Shown: positions 17,713 to 26,437 of the stretch, in pieces
How positions within the stretch are numbered: the first letter of the stretch is position 1
Layout: the number at the start of each line of letters is the position of its first letter
Source: GCA-2401735 sp051252095
GTDB lineage: Bacteria; Pseudomonadota; Gammaproteobacteria; Burkholderiales; Methylophilaceae
Assembly: GCA_051252095.1 (NCBI GenBank)
Contig: JBPOFK010000001.1
Location: forward strand, 286,463-350,462
Length of the DNA stretch: 64,000 nucleotides
Direction: 5' to 3'
Translations under genes and position numbers: made by a program
The notes under the pieces: model-generated
Databases searched by the model: none
Told to the model about the DNA's origin: nothing
The model's input: the letters and a program-made list of their open reading frames with translations, nothing else

Positions 17713-18345
17713 TTAAATGACTAAGTGGTTGCGGCTTCTAAACCAGCCAGTCAGGCTAAGTCGCTCTCGATGCGCTGGTAAAACCTCATGCCAAAACTTG
17801 GCAGAAAGAAAGAGTACAATACGACCCGCATTCGGCAAGATATCTAAGTGGTTGCTTTCATCGAGATGTAATCTTAGCGCGCCACCATGATGCGCTTGCC
17901 AATTTGGGTTGAGATATAAAACAGCACTTAATTGACGATGCTGAATTTGTGCGGTGGCACCATGACTGAATTGGTCAAGATGTTTTTGATAAGTACCACC
18001 AACTGGGTACAGAGCAACATGTGTTTCAAGTTCATGTACGTTCATGAATAGCTGAGCGTTTAGTAGTAGCCTAAGCATTTCCATTTGCCTGTAATAAGCA
18101 TTAATGGCTGGAGAAGCGTCGGTATCATCTAGCCAAGCGATATAGTCGCCACGTATATCTTCATTTTTCAATCCCGCTTTCCCTGTTTTAGCGCTAAGCA
18201 TTTGGCCGCTGAGCCATTTAGCTTGAATAGTTTGTGCAAGCATTTCAATCTCAGCTGGTGGTAGAAAATGGTCAATAATGGCATACCCATGGGAGGAAAC
18301 CGTATTGATTGCGCGCACTAGCGGGTCTACTTCTGAAGTCAGCAT
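17713..18345 (-). CDS. 2-oxoglutarate/Fe(II) oxygenase (prolyl-4-hydroxylase-like)
   Basis: A 210-residue double-stranded beta-helix protein. The iron ligands are visible as the HxD in YQKHLDQFSHG and a later His in KFWHEVLPAHRERLSLTGW, where the Arg binds 2-oxoglutarate. The segment SAVLYLNPNWQAHHGGALRL is typical of the SM-20/P4H group. These enzymes hydroxylate protein side chains, sometimes in elongation factors or ribosomal proteins. The target is not known. It lies 51 bases before mnmD on the same strand. Confidence 0.85.
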   Translation of the reverse strand: MLTSEVDPLVRAINTVSSHGYAIIDHFLPPAEIEMLAQTIQAKWLSGQMLSAKTGKAGLKNEDIRGDYIAWLDDTDASPAINAYYRQMEMLRLLLNAQLFMNVHELETHVALYPVGGTYQKHLDQFSHGATAQIQHRQLSAVLYLNPNWQAHHGGALRLHLDESNHLDILPNAGRIVLFLSAKFWHEVLPAHRERLSLTGWFRSRNHLVI

Positions 18346-18544
18346 AAAAGGTATCTCAATTTAGTTAGTTCAGAAGTTAAGGAGGGAGATCTCTGGGTAA
18401 GCTATTGCTAATGCTTGGTTAAATCTTGCGATTAATTTTTCAGTATTCTAACGCTTTTTTGGTAGAAGTCATCAAAAATATTAAGCAGTTGTTTTTATAA
18501 TTTAACACTTTGATTAAATTGAATATTTTTTGTTACAAAGGATG

Positions 18545-18862
18545 TTATAAGCCATGGAGCTTTCGCGCTTTGAGACAAGCTTCACTACCCATATCAAACT
18601 CTCTGCACGTGCTTGAACGCTGTTCATAGATAGTGCAGCCAACCGACTCACCAATATTGCCTGCTAAAGCAACACAGCGGGCCGGTTTGCTGGTTGTGCC
18701 TTGCATCGCTGAGAGATAAGGAGAAATAGCAGTTGTCATTGATTGCGGGACCTTGCCTAAGGGGTGTGCGTCTGTTTCTGACCAGTAAAATGAAACGCGG
18801 AAATGTGCGCAGCATGCGCCACAGGATTGACAATCTAAGGAGGTTGAGTCTGTTGCCATCAT
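18545..18862 (-). CDS. YkgJ-family cysteine cluster protein
   Basis: A 105-residue protein of the YkgJ/UPF0153 zinc- or iron-chelating family. The cluster is CQSCGACCAHFRVSF at residues 10-24, with further cysteines at RCVALAG, GCTIYEQRSSTCREF and EACLKARK, eight in all. The pattern CxxCxxCC is the family hallmark. Function is not established; metal binding is likely. It is divergent from the oxidoreductase at 18956. Confidence 0.85.
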   Translation of the reverse strand: MMATDSTSLDCQSCGACCAHFRVSFYWSETDAHPLGKVPQSMTTAISPYLSAMQGTTSKPARCVALAGNIGESVGCTIYEQRSSTCREFDMGSEACLKARKLHGL

Positions 18863-18955
18863 TAATCAAAAATTTAAGTTTGCTCTTTGCAGCTAGTTTA
18901 TGCGATTTTATGCATTGTATAATGTATTTTCAGCAAATGATGAAAAGGGTAAAAA

Positions 18956-19987
18956 ATGAGCGAACAGAAACTGAAGTGGGGAATTTTAGGTGGAGCCCGA
19001 GTTAATCAACGCTTACTACCAGCTATTATGGAAGCCCGTAACGCAGAACTTGTAGCCATTGCCAGTCGACGAGCTGGGGCGGCAAGAGCGGTATTGGAAA
19101 AATATGCACCAGTGACAGATTATGAAAATGTAACCTGTTACGACGATATGGAAAGTTTGTTAACAGACGAGCGTATTGAAGCGATTTATTGCCCAATGGC
19201 AAACGAAGAGCACGCTGAGTGGGCGACAAAAGCTATTCAAGCTGGTAAACATGTGCTGATTGAAAAACCCATGACAACGAAGTTAGCTGATATCAATGTT
19301 ATTGAATCAGCAGCAAAGGAGCATGGTGTTAAAGTGATGGAAGGGTTTATGTATCGCTTTCACCCACAACATGCAAAAATTCACCAGATGATCGACGATG
19401 GTTTAATCGGCGATGTGCTATCTGTGCGAGCTAGCTTTTCTTTTTTAATGAAGCCATCACGCATGTATCGTATCGACCGCAGTGTGGCGCAAGGTGGCGG
19501 TGCAATGTGGGACATTGGTCCTTATGCAATTCACACGCTCCGCTGGTGTTTTCAACAAGATGGCGTGCCAGCAAATCCAACTGCAGTCATTGCGCACGCC
19601 AAATTGAATGAGCATGGAGCAGATATCGTCACAAGTGGTGTATTAGATTTTGGCAAGGATAAAAAAGGACGCGCAAGATTTGGTCACTTTGATATTAGTT
19701 TTGAGCGCAGCCGAAAAGCAGAGTATGAGATTGTCGGTGATAAAGGGTGGATCAAGTGCCACAACGTTTGGGCTTATGGTACAGATGTGCCAGTGATTAG
19801 CTGGGAAACTGAAGATGGCGTCAGTGTGGAGGAAAAATTACCAATGAGTAATCACTTCAATTTAGAAATTGAACATTTTAGTGATTGTGTATTGAATGAC
19901 TTGGCGCCTTTATTGACGTTCGATGACGCAAAAGGAAATTGCATGACGATTGAAACTATTTTGCAATCCGTATCAACGGATGTCTAA
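18956..19987 (+). CDS. Gfo/Idh/MocA-family NAD(P)-dependent oxidoreductase
   Basis: A 343-residue two-domain enzyme. The N-terminal Rossmann fold starts WGILGGARVNQRLLPAI, and the family's active-site lysine lies in HVLIEKPMTTKLAD near residue 98. The C-terminal alpha/beta domain contains GGGAMWDIGPYAIHTLRW. Such enzymes oxidise or reduce sugars and cyclitols; the closest types act as glucose-fructose oxidoreductases or D-xylose dehydrogenases. Substrate unknown. AAGGGT lies before the ATG, and a TATAAT at 18918-18923 is a probable -10. Monocistronic. Confidence 0.85.
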   Translation: MSEQKLKWGILGGARVNQRLLPAIMEARNAELVAIASRRAGAARAVLEKYAPVTDYENVTCYDDMESLLTDERIEAIYCPMANEEHAEWATKAIQAGKHVLIEKPMTTKLADINVIESAAKEHGVKVMEGFMYRFHPQHAKIHQMIDDGLIGDVLSVRASFSFLMKPSRMYRIDRSVAQGGGAMWDIGPYAIHTLRWCFQQDGVPANPTAVIAHAKLNEHGADIVTSGVLDFGKDKKGRARFGHFDISFERSRKAEYEIVGDKGWIKCHNVWAYGTDVPVISWETEDGVSVEEKLPMSNHFNLEIEHFSDCVLNDLAPLLTFDDAKGNCMTIETILQSVSTDV

Positions 19988-20152
19988 CAAACTTTCAGTT
20001 TATCAACACTAGTGTCAAAAACAAGACATGTTACTTATCCTTTAAAAAACATAAACAACTGATTTATATGTGAAATAAATAAATATATCCATTGGCATCT
20101 AACTTGCAAATAGTTACCCATTCTGGGAATTTAATCGTTAGAAAGTGTGGGT

Positions 20153-20458
20153 ATGTTTAATAAAAAAATCGTTTCAGTTGTCCTTGGCGTTTCATTGTTA
20201 ACTTCATTAAGCTTAGGTGCTAAGGATAATAAGCCAACCGTAATTGCTAAGCTTGATGTAGAAAATCAGTTGTCGATTAGTGCACATCAAGCAGGCAAGT
20301 CAAATTTTATTAATCAAATTGGCGAGTCAGGACAGAAGTCTGCAAAAAAAGAACAGACATTAACAGAAGTGCCTATGTCAGTGGTTTCGATCTTTTGGAC
20401 AATGGCATTTGCGCTGTTGTTTTTTGTCGTTAGGGTATCTGCAAGGCGAATTAAATAA
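20153..20458 (+). CDS. Small exported protein with C-terminal membrane anchor
   Basis: About 101 residues, not recognised. It opens with a signal-peptide-like segment (KKIVSVVLGVSLLTSLSLGA), continues with some 50 polar residues rich in Lys, Gln and Ser, and ends with a hydrophobic helix followed by a basic tail (FWTMAFALLFFVVRVSARRIK). The pattern of short motif, helix, basic end recalls sorting tails such as PEP-CTERM, but the motif itself (EVPMSVVS) is not canonical. ATG 20153 or GTG 20147 could be the start. A hairpin terminator follows, and tkt comes next with its own promoter. Confidence 0.6.
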   Translation: MFNKKIVSVVLGVSLLTSLSLGAKDNKPTVIAKLDVENQLSISAHQAGKSNFINQIGESGQKSAKKEQTLTEVPMSVVSIFWTMAFALLFFVVRVSARRIK

Positions 20459-20479
20459 ACAATCGTTTCCTCGGGAGGC

Positions 20480-20516
20480 GCGCTGGGTAACATATGCCCA
20501 GCGCCTGCTTCTTTTT
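20480..20516 (+). terminator. Rho-independent terminator
   Basis: An 8-bp GC-rich stem (20480-20487 with 20497-20504) and nine-base loop, followed after six bases by a run of five T. It separates the small membrane protein from tkt. Confidence 0.7.
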
Positions 20517-20626
20517 GGCATCAGACGAAAGTTTTCTTATAGGTGAAAACTGTCAACTCTACTCAATTCGGGTAACTAATTAAACTTTTTCGGATAATCT
20601 TAAAAAAACACATGTTTTTCCAAGCA

Positions 20627-20654
20627 TTGCTGTTGCTCAAAAGTACTATATAAG
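20627..20654 (+). promoter_or_regulatory. Candidate tkt promoter
   Basis: TTGCTG (20627-20632) and TATAAG (20649-20654) are separated by 16 bases. The pair is the best sigma-70-like match between the upstream terminator and the tkt start at 20771. The -35 match is partial, so this is tentative. Confidence 0.35.
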
Positions 20655-20770
20655 CAATAATTTACCCTTTGTAAAGAAGTGGTTTATTAACGCACTTTTT
20701 TAGGAATTCAACTAAAGGTTTTATGTATTTAATGTAAGACCTATCAATAACTATCGTTAGGGAGATAACA

Positions 20771-22756
20771 ATGGCAACTCGTACAGACTTGTGCAATGCT
20801 ATCCGTGCATTGAGCATGGATGCAGTGCAAAAAGCAAATTCTGGTCATCCAGGCGCGCCAATGGGCATGGCTGAAATTGCAGAAGTTGTGTGGAATCACA
20901 ACATGAACCACAATCCAAATAATGCTGATTGGGATAATCGCGACCGTTTTGTATTATCGAATGGCCATGGCTCAATGTTGCTTTATTCATTGTTGCATTT
21001 GACAGGTTATGACTTGCCAATGGAGCAATTACAATCTTTCCGTCAATTGCATTCAAAATGTGCTGGTCACCCAGAGTATGGATATGCGCCGGGTATTGAG
21101 ACAACAACTGGTCCACTAGGTCAAGGTATTTCAAATGGTGTTGGTTTTGCAATGGCTGAAAAATTATTGGCTAGCCAATTTAATAAACCAGGTCATGACA
21201 TCGTTGACCACTACACTTATGTGTTCCTAGGTGATGGTTGTATGATGGAAGGTGTATCACATGAAGCATGTGCGCTAGCTGGCACGTGGGGCCTAGGTAA
21301 ATTAATGGCTTTCTGGGATGACAACGGTATTTCTATCGATGGTCATATTGAAGGATGGTATACAGATGATACTAAGGGTCGTTTTGAATCTTATGGCTGG
21401 CATGTTGTTGAAGTTGATGGTCACGATCAAGATGCAATCCAAAAAGCGATTGATGCCTCAAAAGCGGTTACAGACAAACCATCATTAATCTGCTGTAAAA
21501 CAATTATTGGTAAAGGGTCACCAAACAAATCTGGTTCACATGATTGTCACGGTGCGGCATTAGGTGACGATGAAGTGGCTTTAGTGCGTAAAGAAATCAA
21601 CTGGCCACATGATCCATTCGTCATCCCACAAGACGTATACGATGGTTGGAACCAAAAAGACAAAGGTGCTGCAAAAGAAGCAACTTGGAACGAAAAATTT
21701 GCTGCATACGAAAAAGCATTCCCAGCAGAAGCAGCTGAATTCAAACGCCGTATGGCAGGTGAATTACCAGCAGACTGGAAAAAACTAACAGATGCAATCA
21801 TTGCTGAAACAAATGAAAAAGCTGAAAAAGTAGCAACACGTAAAGCTTCTCAAAATGCAATTACTGCATTAGCTCCAATTTTGCCTGAGTTCTTAGGTGG
21901 TTCTGCTGACTTAACTGGTTCTAATTTGACCGCAGCAAAAGACTTCAAACATGTCAGCGGCAAAGAGCCAGGCAACTACATCTCTTATGGTGTGCGTGAG
22001 TTCGGTATGGCAGCAATCATGAACGGTATTGCATTGCACGGTGGCTTCTTGCCATACGGTGGTACATTCCACATGTTCACTGACTACATGAAGAGCGGTA
22101 TGCGTATGGCTGCATTAATGCATCAACGTGTAGTTTATGTGTTAACCCATGACTCTATCGGTCAAGGCGAAGATGGCCCTACTCATCAACCAGTAGAAAA
22201 CACAGCAGGCTTACGTTATATCCCAAATATGGATATATGGCGTCCTGCTGATTCAACAGAAACGACTATCGCTTGGGTTGCTGCTGCAGAGCGCAACGAT
22301 GGACCAACAAGCTTAGTATTAAGCCGTCAAGGTGTACCGGGCATCAAACACGAAGCGAAAGATTTTGAATTAGTTCGTAAAGGTGGTTATGTATTCTCTG
22401 ACTGTGCAGGTCAAGCAGATGTGATCATTATCGCTAACGGTTCTGAGTTGTCACTTGCAATCGGTGCTGCTGAAGAGCTAACAGCCGCAGGTAAGAAAGT
22501 ACGTGTGGTTTCTATGCCTTCAACTAACGTATTTGATCGTCAAGACCAAGCTTATAAAGACAGCGTGTTAACAGCAGGTGTTAAACGTGTTGCTGTTGAA
22601 GCTGCTCACCCAGATTTCTGGCGTAAGTATGTTGGTTTAGACGGTGCAGTCGTTGGTATCGACACTTTTGGTGAGTCAGCACCAGGTGGCGAAGTGATGA
22701 AACATTTCGGTTTCACAGTTGAAAACGTAGTAAAGACAGTGAAGTCTGTTTTATAG
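20771..22756 (+). CDS. tkt: Transketolase
   Basis: A 661-residue thiamine-diphosphate enzyme that moves two-carbon units between sugar phosphates, linking formaldehyde-fixing ribulose monophosphate chemistry to pentose regeneration. N-terminal signature NSGHPGAPMGMAE near residue 25, diphosphate site GDGCMMEGVSHEA near 155, pyrimidine domain YGVREFGMAAIMNG near 405, and GQGEDGPTHQPVE. Length equals the E. coli enzyme (663). A strong Shine-Dalgarno (TAGGGAGATAACA) precedes the ATG, and the coding sequence looks codon-biased as expected for an abundant protein. It heads the carbon block at 20.7-27.9 kb but is cut off from gap by a terminator. Confidence 0.96.
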   Translation: MATRTDLCNAIRALSMDAVQKANSGHPGAPMGMAEIAEVVWNHNMNHNPNNADWDNRDRFVLSNGHGSMLLYSLLHLTGYDLPMEQLQSFRQLHSKCAGHPEYGYAPGIETTTGPLGQGISNGVGFAMAEKLLASQFNKPGHDIVDHYTYVFLGDGCMMEGVSHEACALAGTWGLGKLMAFWDDNGISIDGHIEGWYTDDTKGRFESYGWHVVEVDGHDQDAIQKAIDASKAVTDKPSLICCKTIIGKGSPNKSGSHDCHGAALGDDEVALVRKEINWPHDPFVIPQDVYDGWNQKDKGAAKEATWNEKFAAYEKAFPAEAAEFKRRMAGELPADWKKLTDAIIAETNEKAEKVATRKASQNAITALAPILPEFLGGSADLTGSNLTAAKDFKHVSGKEPGNYISYGVREFGMAAIMNGIALHGGFLPYGGTFHMFTDYMKSGMRMAALMHQRVVYVLTHDSIGQGEDGPTHQPVENTAGLRYIPNMDIWRPADSTETTIAWVAAAERNDGPTSLVLSRQGVPGIKHEAKDFELVRKGGYVFSDCAGQADVIIIANGSELSLAIGAAEELTAAGKKVRVVSMPSTNVFDRQDQAYKDSVLTAGVKRVAVEAAHPDFWRKYVGLDGAVVGIDTFGESAPGGEVMKHFGFTVENVVKTVKSVL

Positions 22757-22759
22757 TTA

Positions 22760-22826
22760 TTAATGACGTTTTGGTGTAAGCTAATCTTCAGGTTAAGCGA
22801 AGCGGTCGTAGCCAAAATGTCATTAA
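22760..22826. repeat. 15-bp inverted repeat after tkt
   Basis: Arms 22760-22774 and 22812-22826 pair over 15 bp (one G-U in RNA) around a 37-base loop that itself contains short complementary stretches. It lies directly after the tkt stop and 56 bases before the hairpin terminator. It could be a structured 3' untranslated region, or a small RNA released from the transcript. Confidence 0.5.
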
Positions 22827-22881
22827 AACGTAGTTAAACAGTTAAATCGATACTTTAATTTCTAAGTAACTGATATAACTC

Positions 22882-22914
22882 AAAAGGGCCTCTATATGAG
22901 GTCCTTTTATTTTG
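22882..22914 (+). terminator. Rho-independent terminator after tkt
   Basis: A 10-bp stem (22883-22892 with 22898-22907, one G-U) with a five-base loop, then TATTTT. It separates tkt from gap. Confidence 0.75.
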
Positions 22915-22977
22915 ATAGACTTACGTACTAGCATAATTAGATATTTAATTAAATAAGAAGCGTATTAAAGGGGATGT

Positions 22978-23982
22978 ATGGCGATTCGTGTAGGAATTAA
23001 CGGTTTTGGGCGAATAGGCCGCATGGTGCTACGTGCAGCTGTTCAAGAGGCGGAGTTTAGCGAGATTGAAGTCGTAGCAATTAATTGTTCATATGATACG
23101 GGTTATATGGCTTATATGTTGAAGTATGATTCAGTCCATGGACGCTTTACAGCAGATATAAATACGGATAATGAACAATTCGTTGTCAATGGTAAAGCCC
23201 TTCAGATTACAGCAGAGCGTGACCCATCAAAAATCGATTGGGCGGCAGCAGGTGTTGATGTTGTTGTCGAATCAACGGGCGTATTTTTAACGCAAGATAC
23301 TTGTCAAGCGCATATAGATGGTGGCGCTAAAAAAGTTGTGCAGTCAGCACCTGGTAAAGATGACACTTCGATGTATGTGTATGGCGTTAATCACAACGCA
23401 TATCAAGGGCAAGCAATTGTCTCGGCAGCCTCTTGTACAACAAATGCATTAGCGCCATTGGCTAAGGTATTGCAAGATAACTTCGGTATTAAGCGAGGAT
23501 TGATGACAACCGTGCATGCCGCAACGGCATCACAAAAAACGGTTGATGGCACGAGTAAAAAAGACTGGCGTGGTGGAAGAGGCGTATTTGAAAACATTAT
23601 TCCTTCAAGTACTGGCGCAGCAAAAGCCGTAGGTAAAGTGATTCCTGAACTTAATAAAAAGCTAACCGGCATGGCTATGCGTATTCCATCAGCAGATGTT
23701 TCCGTTGTGGATTTAACAGTAGAGTTGGAAAAGGAAACCAGTTATGAAGCAATTTGTGCTGCGATGAAATTGGCGTCACAGGGTGCTTTAAAAGGTGCGT
23801 TGGGCTATACCGATGAAAAAGTAGTTTCAACTGACTTTAGAGGTGAGCCTTGTGCTGGTGTTTTTGATGCTGATGCTGGCATTATGTTAGATAGTACTTT
23901 TGTAAAAGTGGTTGCTTGGTACGATAATGAATATGGTTATACCTGTAACCTGCTTCGTTTGGTGCAGCATATTTCAAAATAA
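22978..23982 (+). CDS. gap: Glyceraldehyde-3-phosphate dehydrogenase, type I (copy 1)
   Basis: A 334-residue GAPDH interconverting glyceraldehyde 3-phosphate and 1,3-bisphosphoglycerate. Catalytic Cys153 lies in SAASCTTNALAP, the base His in TTVHAATASQ, and the phosphate sites in SSTGAAKAVGK. The Rossmann end, VVAINCSYDTGYM, has Cys37 where NAD-specific GAPDHs have Asp (residue 32 in standard numbering), and the loop reads DGTSKKD in place of the usual DGPSHKD. Both changes point to relaxed or NADP-preferring cofactor use, as in GapB-type enzymes. AAGGGG precedes the ATG. pgk follows after 32 bases. Confidence 0.95.
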   Translation: MAIRVGINGFGRIGRMVLRAAVQEAEFSEIEVVAINCSYDTGYMAYMLKYDSVHGRFTADINTDNEQFVVNGKALQITAERDPSKIDWAAAGVDVVVESTGVFLTQDTCQAHIDGGAKKVVQSAPGKDDTSMYVYGVNHNAYQGQAIVSAASCTTNALAPLAKVLQDNFGIKRGLMTTVHAATASQKTVDGTSKKDWRGGRGVFENIIPSSTGAAKAVGKVIPELNKKLTGMAMRIPSADVSVVDLTVELEKETSYEAICAAMKLASQGALKGALGYTDEKVVSTDFRGEPCAGVFDADAGIMLDSTFVKVVAWYDNEYGYTCNLLRLVQHISK

Positions 23983-24014
23983 TCAGTAGGCAGCGGTTGC
24001 CAGGGAAAATAAAG

Positions 24015-25205
24015 ATGAAATTTATCAAAATGACAGATTTAGATTTGCGTGGTAAGCGCGTGTTTATCCGTGCTGATTTGAATGTGCCCGTCGCGCATGG
24101 CAAAGTTACATCAGATGCGCGCATTACGGCATCCATGCCAACCATCGAGTATGCGTTAAAAGCGGGTGCAAAAGTGATGGTCACTTCACATTTAGGCCGT
24201 CCTGAAGAAGGTGTGTATTCAGAAGAGAACTCATTGCAACCTGTAGCCGATGTGATGGCAGAAAAATTAGGGAAACCAGTACGGCTGGTCAAAAACTGGC
24301 TAGCTGCGCAAGCACCAGAGGATAGTTTAACGACTGAGGACGGGCAATTAATACTGCTTGAAAACTGTCGTTTTAATGTTGGTGAAAAGAAAAATGATGA
24401 TGCATTAGCGAAAAAATATGCAGCCTTGTGCGATATTTTTGTCATGGATGCTTTTGGCACTGCACATCGTGCGCAGGCAAGTACACACGGGATTGCTAAA
24501 TATGCGCCAGTCGCTTGTGCTGGTATCTTACTGGCTGAGGAGCTAGAAGCATTGACCAAAGCATTACTAAACCCAGCTCGGCCTATGGTCGCCATTGTAG
24601 GGGGAAGTAAAGTGTCAACTAAACTTACTGTGTTAGAAAGCCTTTCCGAAAAGGTTGATCAATTAGTTGTTGGTGGGGGTATTGCCAACACTTTCTTAAA
24701 AGCATCAGGATTTGAGGTAGGGCAATCGCTTTGTGAAGATGATTTAGTGCCCACTGCAAGTGCATTAATAGAAAAAATGTCGCAACGTGGTGCAGCCGTC
24801 CCGATTGCAAAGGATGTTGTTTGCGGTAAAAAGTTTGATCCAAATGAAAAGGCCGTTTTAAAAAATGCGGAGGAAGTTGCAGCAGATGACATGATTTTTG
24901 ATATCGGGCCAACATCAGCAAATGAACTGGTAGAGATTATTATGAACGCAGGCACAGTTGTTTGGAATGGTCCAGTTGGTGTCTTTGAGTTTGATCAGTT
25001 TGGAGAAGGAACGAAAAAAATTGCACAAGCCATTGCTGAGACAAAAGCCTTTACGCTTGCGGGAGGTGGAGACACGATTGCTGCAATCCAGAAATATGAT
25101 ATCTATGACAAGGTTAGTTATATTTCCACTGCGGGTGGCGCATTTCTAGAGTTTTTAGAAGGGAAAGTATTGCCAGCCGTTGAAATATTAGAGTCACGAA
25201 GTTAG
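24015..25205 (+). CDS. pgk: Phosphoglycerate kinase
   Basis: A 396-residue kinase transferring phosphate between 1,3-bisphosphoglycerate and ADP. Substrate-binding RADLNVPVAHGKV and SHLGRPEEGVYS lie in the N-terminal domain; GGSKVSTKLTVLE near residue 200, VWNGPVGVFE and LAGGGDTIAAIQK form the nucleotide site. The frame is open from TTG 23997, but ATG 24015 follows CAGGGAAAATAAAG and gives the normal N-terminus (MKFIKMTDLDLRGKRV). It is in one transcription unit with gap copy 1, which ends at two tandem terminators. Confidence 0.95.
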   Translation: MKFIKMTDLDLRGKRVFIRADLNVPVAHGKVTSDARITASMPTIEYALKAGAKVMVTSHLGRPEEGVYSEENSLQPVADVMAEKLGKPVRLVKNWLAAQAPEDSLTTEDGQLILLENCRFNVGEKKNDDALAKKYAALCDIFVMDAFGTAHRAQASTHGIAKYAPVACAGILLAEELEALTKALLNPARPMVAIVGGSKVSTKLTVLESLSEKVDQLVVGGGIANTFLKASGFEVGQSLCEDDLVPTASALIEKMSQRGAAVPIAKDVVCGKKFDPNEKAVLKNAEEVAADDMIFDIGPTSANELVEIIMNAGTVVWNGPVGVFEFDQFGEGTKKIAQAIAETKAFTLAGGGDTIAAIQKYDIYDKVSYISTAGGAFLEFLEGKVLPAVEILESRS

Positions 25206-25214
25206 TGTACGATA

Positions 25215-25249
25215 CCTGCTGTTAGAAATCCTAAACAGCAGGCTTTTTT
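25215..25249 (+). terminator. First of two tandem terminators after pgk
   Basis: A perfect 9-bp stem (25215-25223 with 25234-25242) with a ten-base loop followed by C and six T. Confidence 0.85.
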
Positions 25250-25256
25250 GATATTG

Positions 25257-25281
25257 AAAAGGCCCTTATTAAGGGCCTTTT
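25257..25281 (+). terminator. Second tandem terminator (25-base palindrome)
   Basis: A perfect palindrome with 12-base arms around one central base, GC-rich near the centre and with A and T runs at its ends. It stands eight bases after the first terminator, so pgk and gap copy 2 are well insulated from each other. Confidence 0.75.
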
Positions 25282-25342
25282 CTGTATCTAGCACTAAACT
25301 TGCTTGTTACAGATAGATTCTGATATTTCTTTGGAGGTAGTG

Positions 25343-26404
25343 ATGGCAATACGGGTTGGTATTAATGGATTTGGTCGCATCGGCCGGATGTTTCTACGCG
25401 CGACGCTGAATGAGCCAATGTTTGCAGATGTACAAGTCGTGGCAATCAACGGGTTAGAAGAACCGGAATATATGCTATACATGTTGAAATATGATTCGGT
25501 TCACGGGCGGTTAAATTTTGATGCAAGGCTGGAAGGTAACTGTTTGGTCATTGAAGGAAGGCGTATTCTTATTTCATCTGAAAAAGACCCTGCGAATATC
25601 GACTGGGCAGGATCAAAAATAGATGTTGTTGCAGAGTGCACGGGCGTATTTTTAACCAAAGAAAGTTGCCAAGCACATCTAGATAGTGGTGCAAAAAAAG
25701 TCGTACAATCAGCACCTGCCAAAGACGACACCCCGATGTTTGTGTATGGCGTTAATCATTATGATTATCATGGAGAAGCAATTGTCTCTGCGGCATCTTG
25801 TACCACCAACGCTTTAGCGCCTGTGGCAAAAGTGCTCAATGATGCCTTTGGAATTAAGCGTGGATTGATGACAACTGTGCATGCGGCTACAGCAACGCAA
25901 CAAACGGTAGATGGCGTATCAAAAAAAGACTGGCGTGGTGGCAGAGGCGTATTCGAAAATATTATTCCTTCCAGCACAGGCGCGGCAAAAGCGGTTGGCA
26001 AGGTCATTCCAGCGCTTAATAAAAAACTAACGGGTATGGCAATGCGAGTACCGAGTGCCGATGTTTCTGTTGTCGATCTAACAGTTGAACTCAATCAAGC
26101 AACCAATTACGATAAGGTATGTGAGGTAATGAAAACGGCTGCATATGGACGTTTAAAAAACGTGTTAGCATATACGGATGAGTGTGTTGTCTCTACAGAT
26201 TTTAGAGGTGATCCAGCCGCGAGTATTTTTGATGCAGGTGCTGGAATTATGTTGGATGACAATTTTTTAAAAATTGTGGCTTGGTATGACAATGAATATG
26301 GCTATACCTGCAACTTAATCCGTCTAACACAACATTTATTCCACTACAAAACAGTGATGGAATATATGCACCTAGAAGAATTAGCGCTAGCGGAGACAGC
26401 ATAG
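25343..26404 (+). CDS. gap: Glyceraldehyde-3-phosphate dehydrogenase, type I (copy 2)
   Basis: A 353-residue second GAPDH, clearly homologous to the copy at 22978 but diverged. Catalytic Cys153 is in SAASCTTNALAPV, with TTVHAATATQ and SSTGAAKAVGK kept. The cofactor end reads VVAINGLEEPEYM: Gly37 replaces the NAD-selecting Asp, and DGVSKKD replaces DGPSHKD. A tail of about 20 residues (HYKTVMEYMHLEELALAETA) extends beyond copy 1. Start 25343 follows TTGGAGGTAGTG; the longer frame from 25304 would add a non-family segment. pyk follows 33 bases later. The two copies may serve opposite directions of flux; that is inference. Confidence 0.93.
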   Translation: MAIRVGINGFGRIGRMFLRATLNEPMFADVQVVAINGLEEPEYMLYMLKYDSVHGRLNFDARLEGNCLVIEGRRILISSEKDPANIDWAGSKIDVVAECTGVFLTKESCQAHLDSGAKKVVQSAPAKDDTPMFVYGVNHYDYHGEAIVSAASCTTNALAPVAKVLNDAFGIKRGLMTTVHAATATQQTVDGVSKKDWRGGRGVFENIIPSSTGAAKAVGKVIPALNKKLTGMAMRVPSADVSVVDLTVELNQATNYDKVCEVMKTAAYGRLKNVLAYTDECVVSTDFRGDPAASIFDAGAGIMLDDNFLKIVAWYDNEYGYTCNLIRLTQHLFHYKTVMEYMHLEELALAETA

Positions 26405-26437
26405 GGTTTAATTTTTGTTATGTATTAAAAGGCATTT

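Larger units (their letters stand above)
20459..20770 (+). other. Intergenic region before tkt
   Basis: No gene is seen here. It holds the hairpin terminator at 20480-20516, then AT-rich sequence with the candidate tkt promoter at 20627-20654. The leader from that promoter would be about 110 bases and shows no riboswitch that I can recognise. Confidence 0.5.

Noticed and set aside
21547..21801. Minus-strand ORF inside tkt
   Set aside because: It is a shadow of the strongly codon-biased transketolase gene with no motif of its own.
25343..26404. Second GAPDH as erythrose-4-phosphate dehydrogenase (Epd)
   Set aside because: It keeps the GAPDH catalytic and phosphate motifs and is closest to the neighbouring Gap copy, so Epd is not supported.
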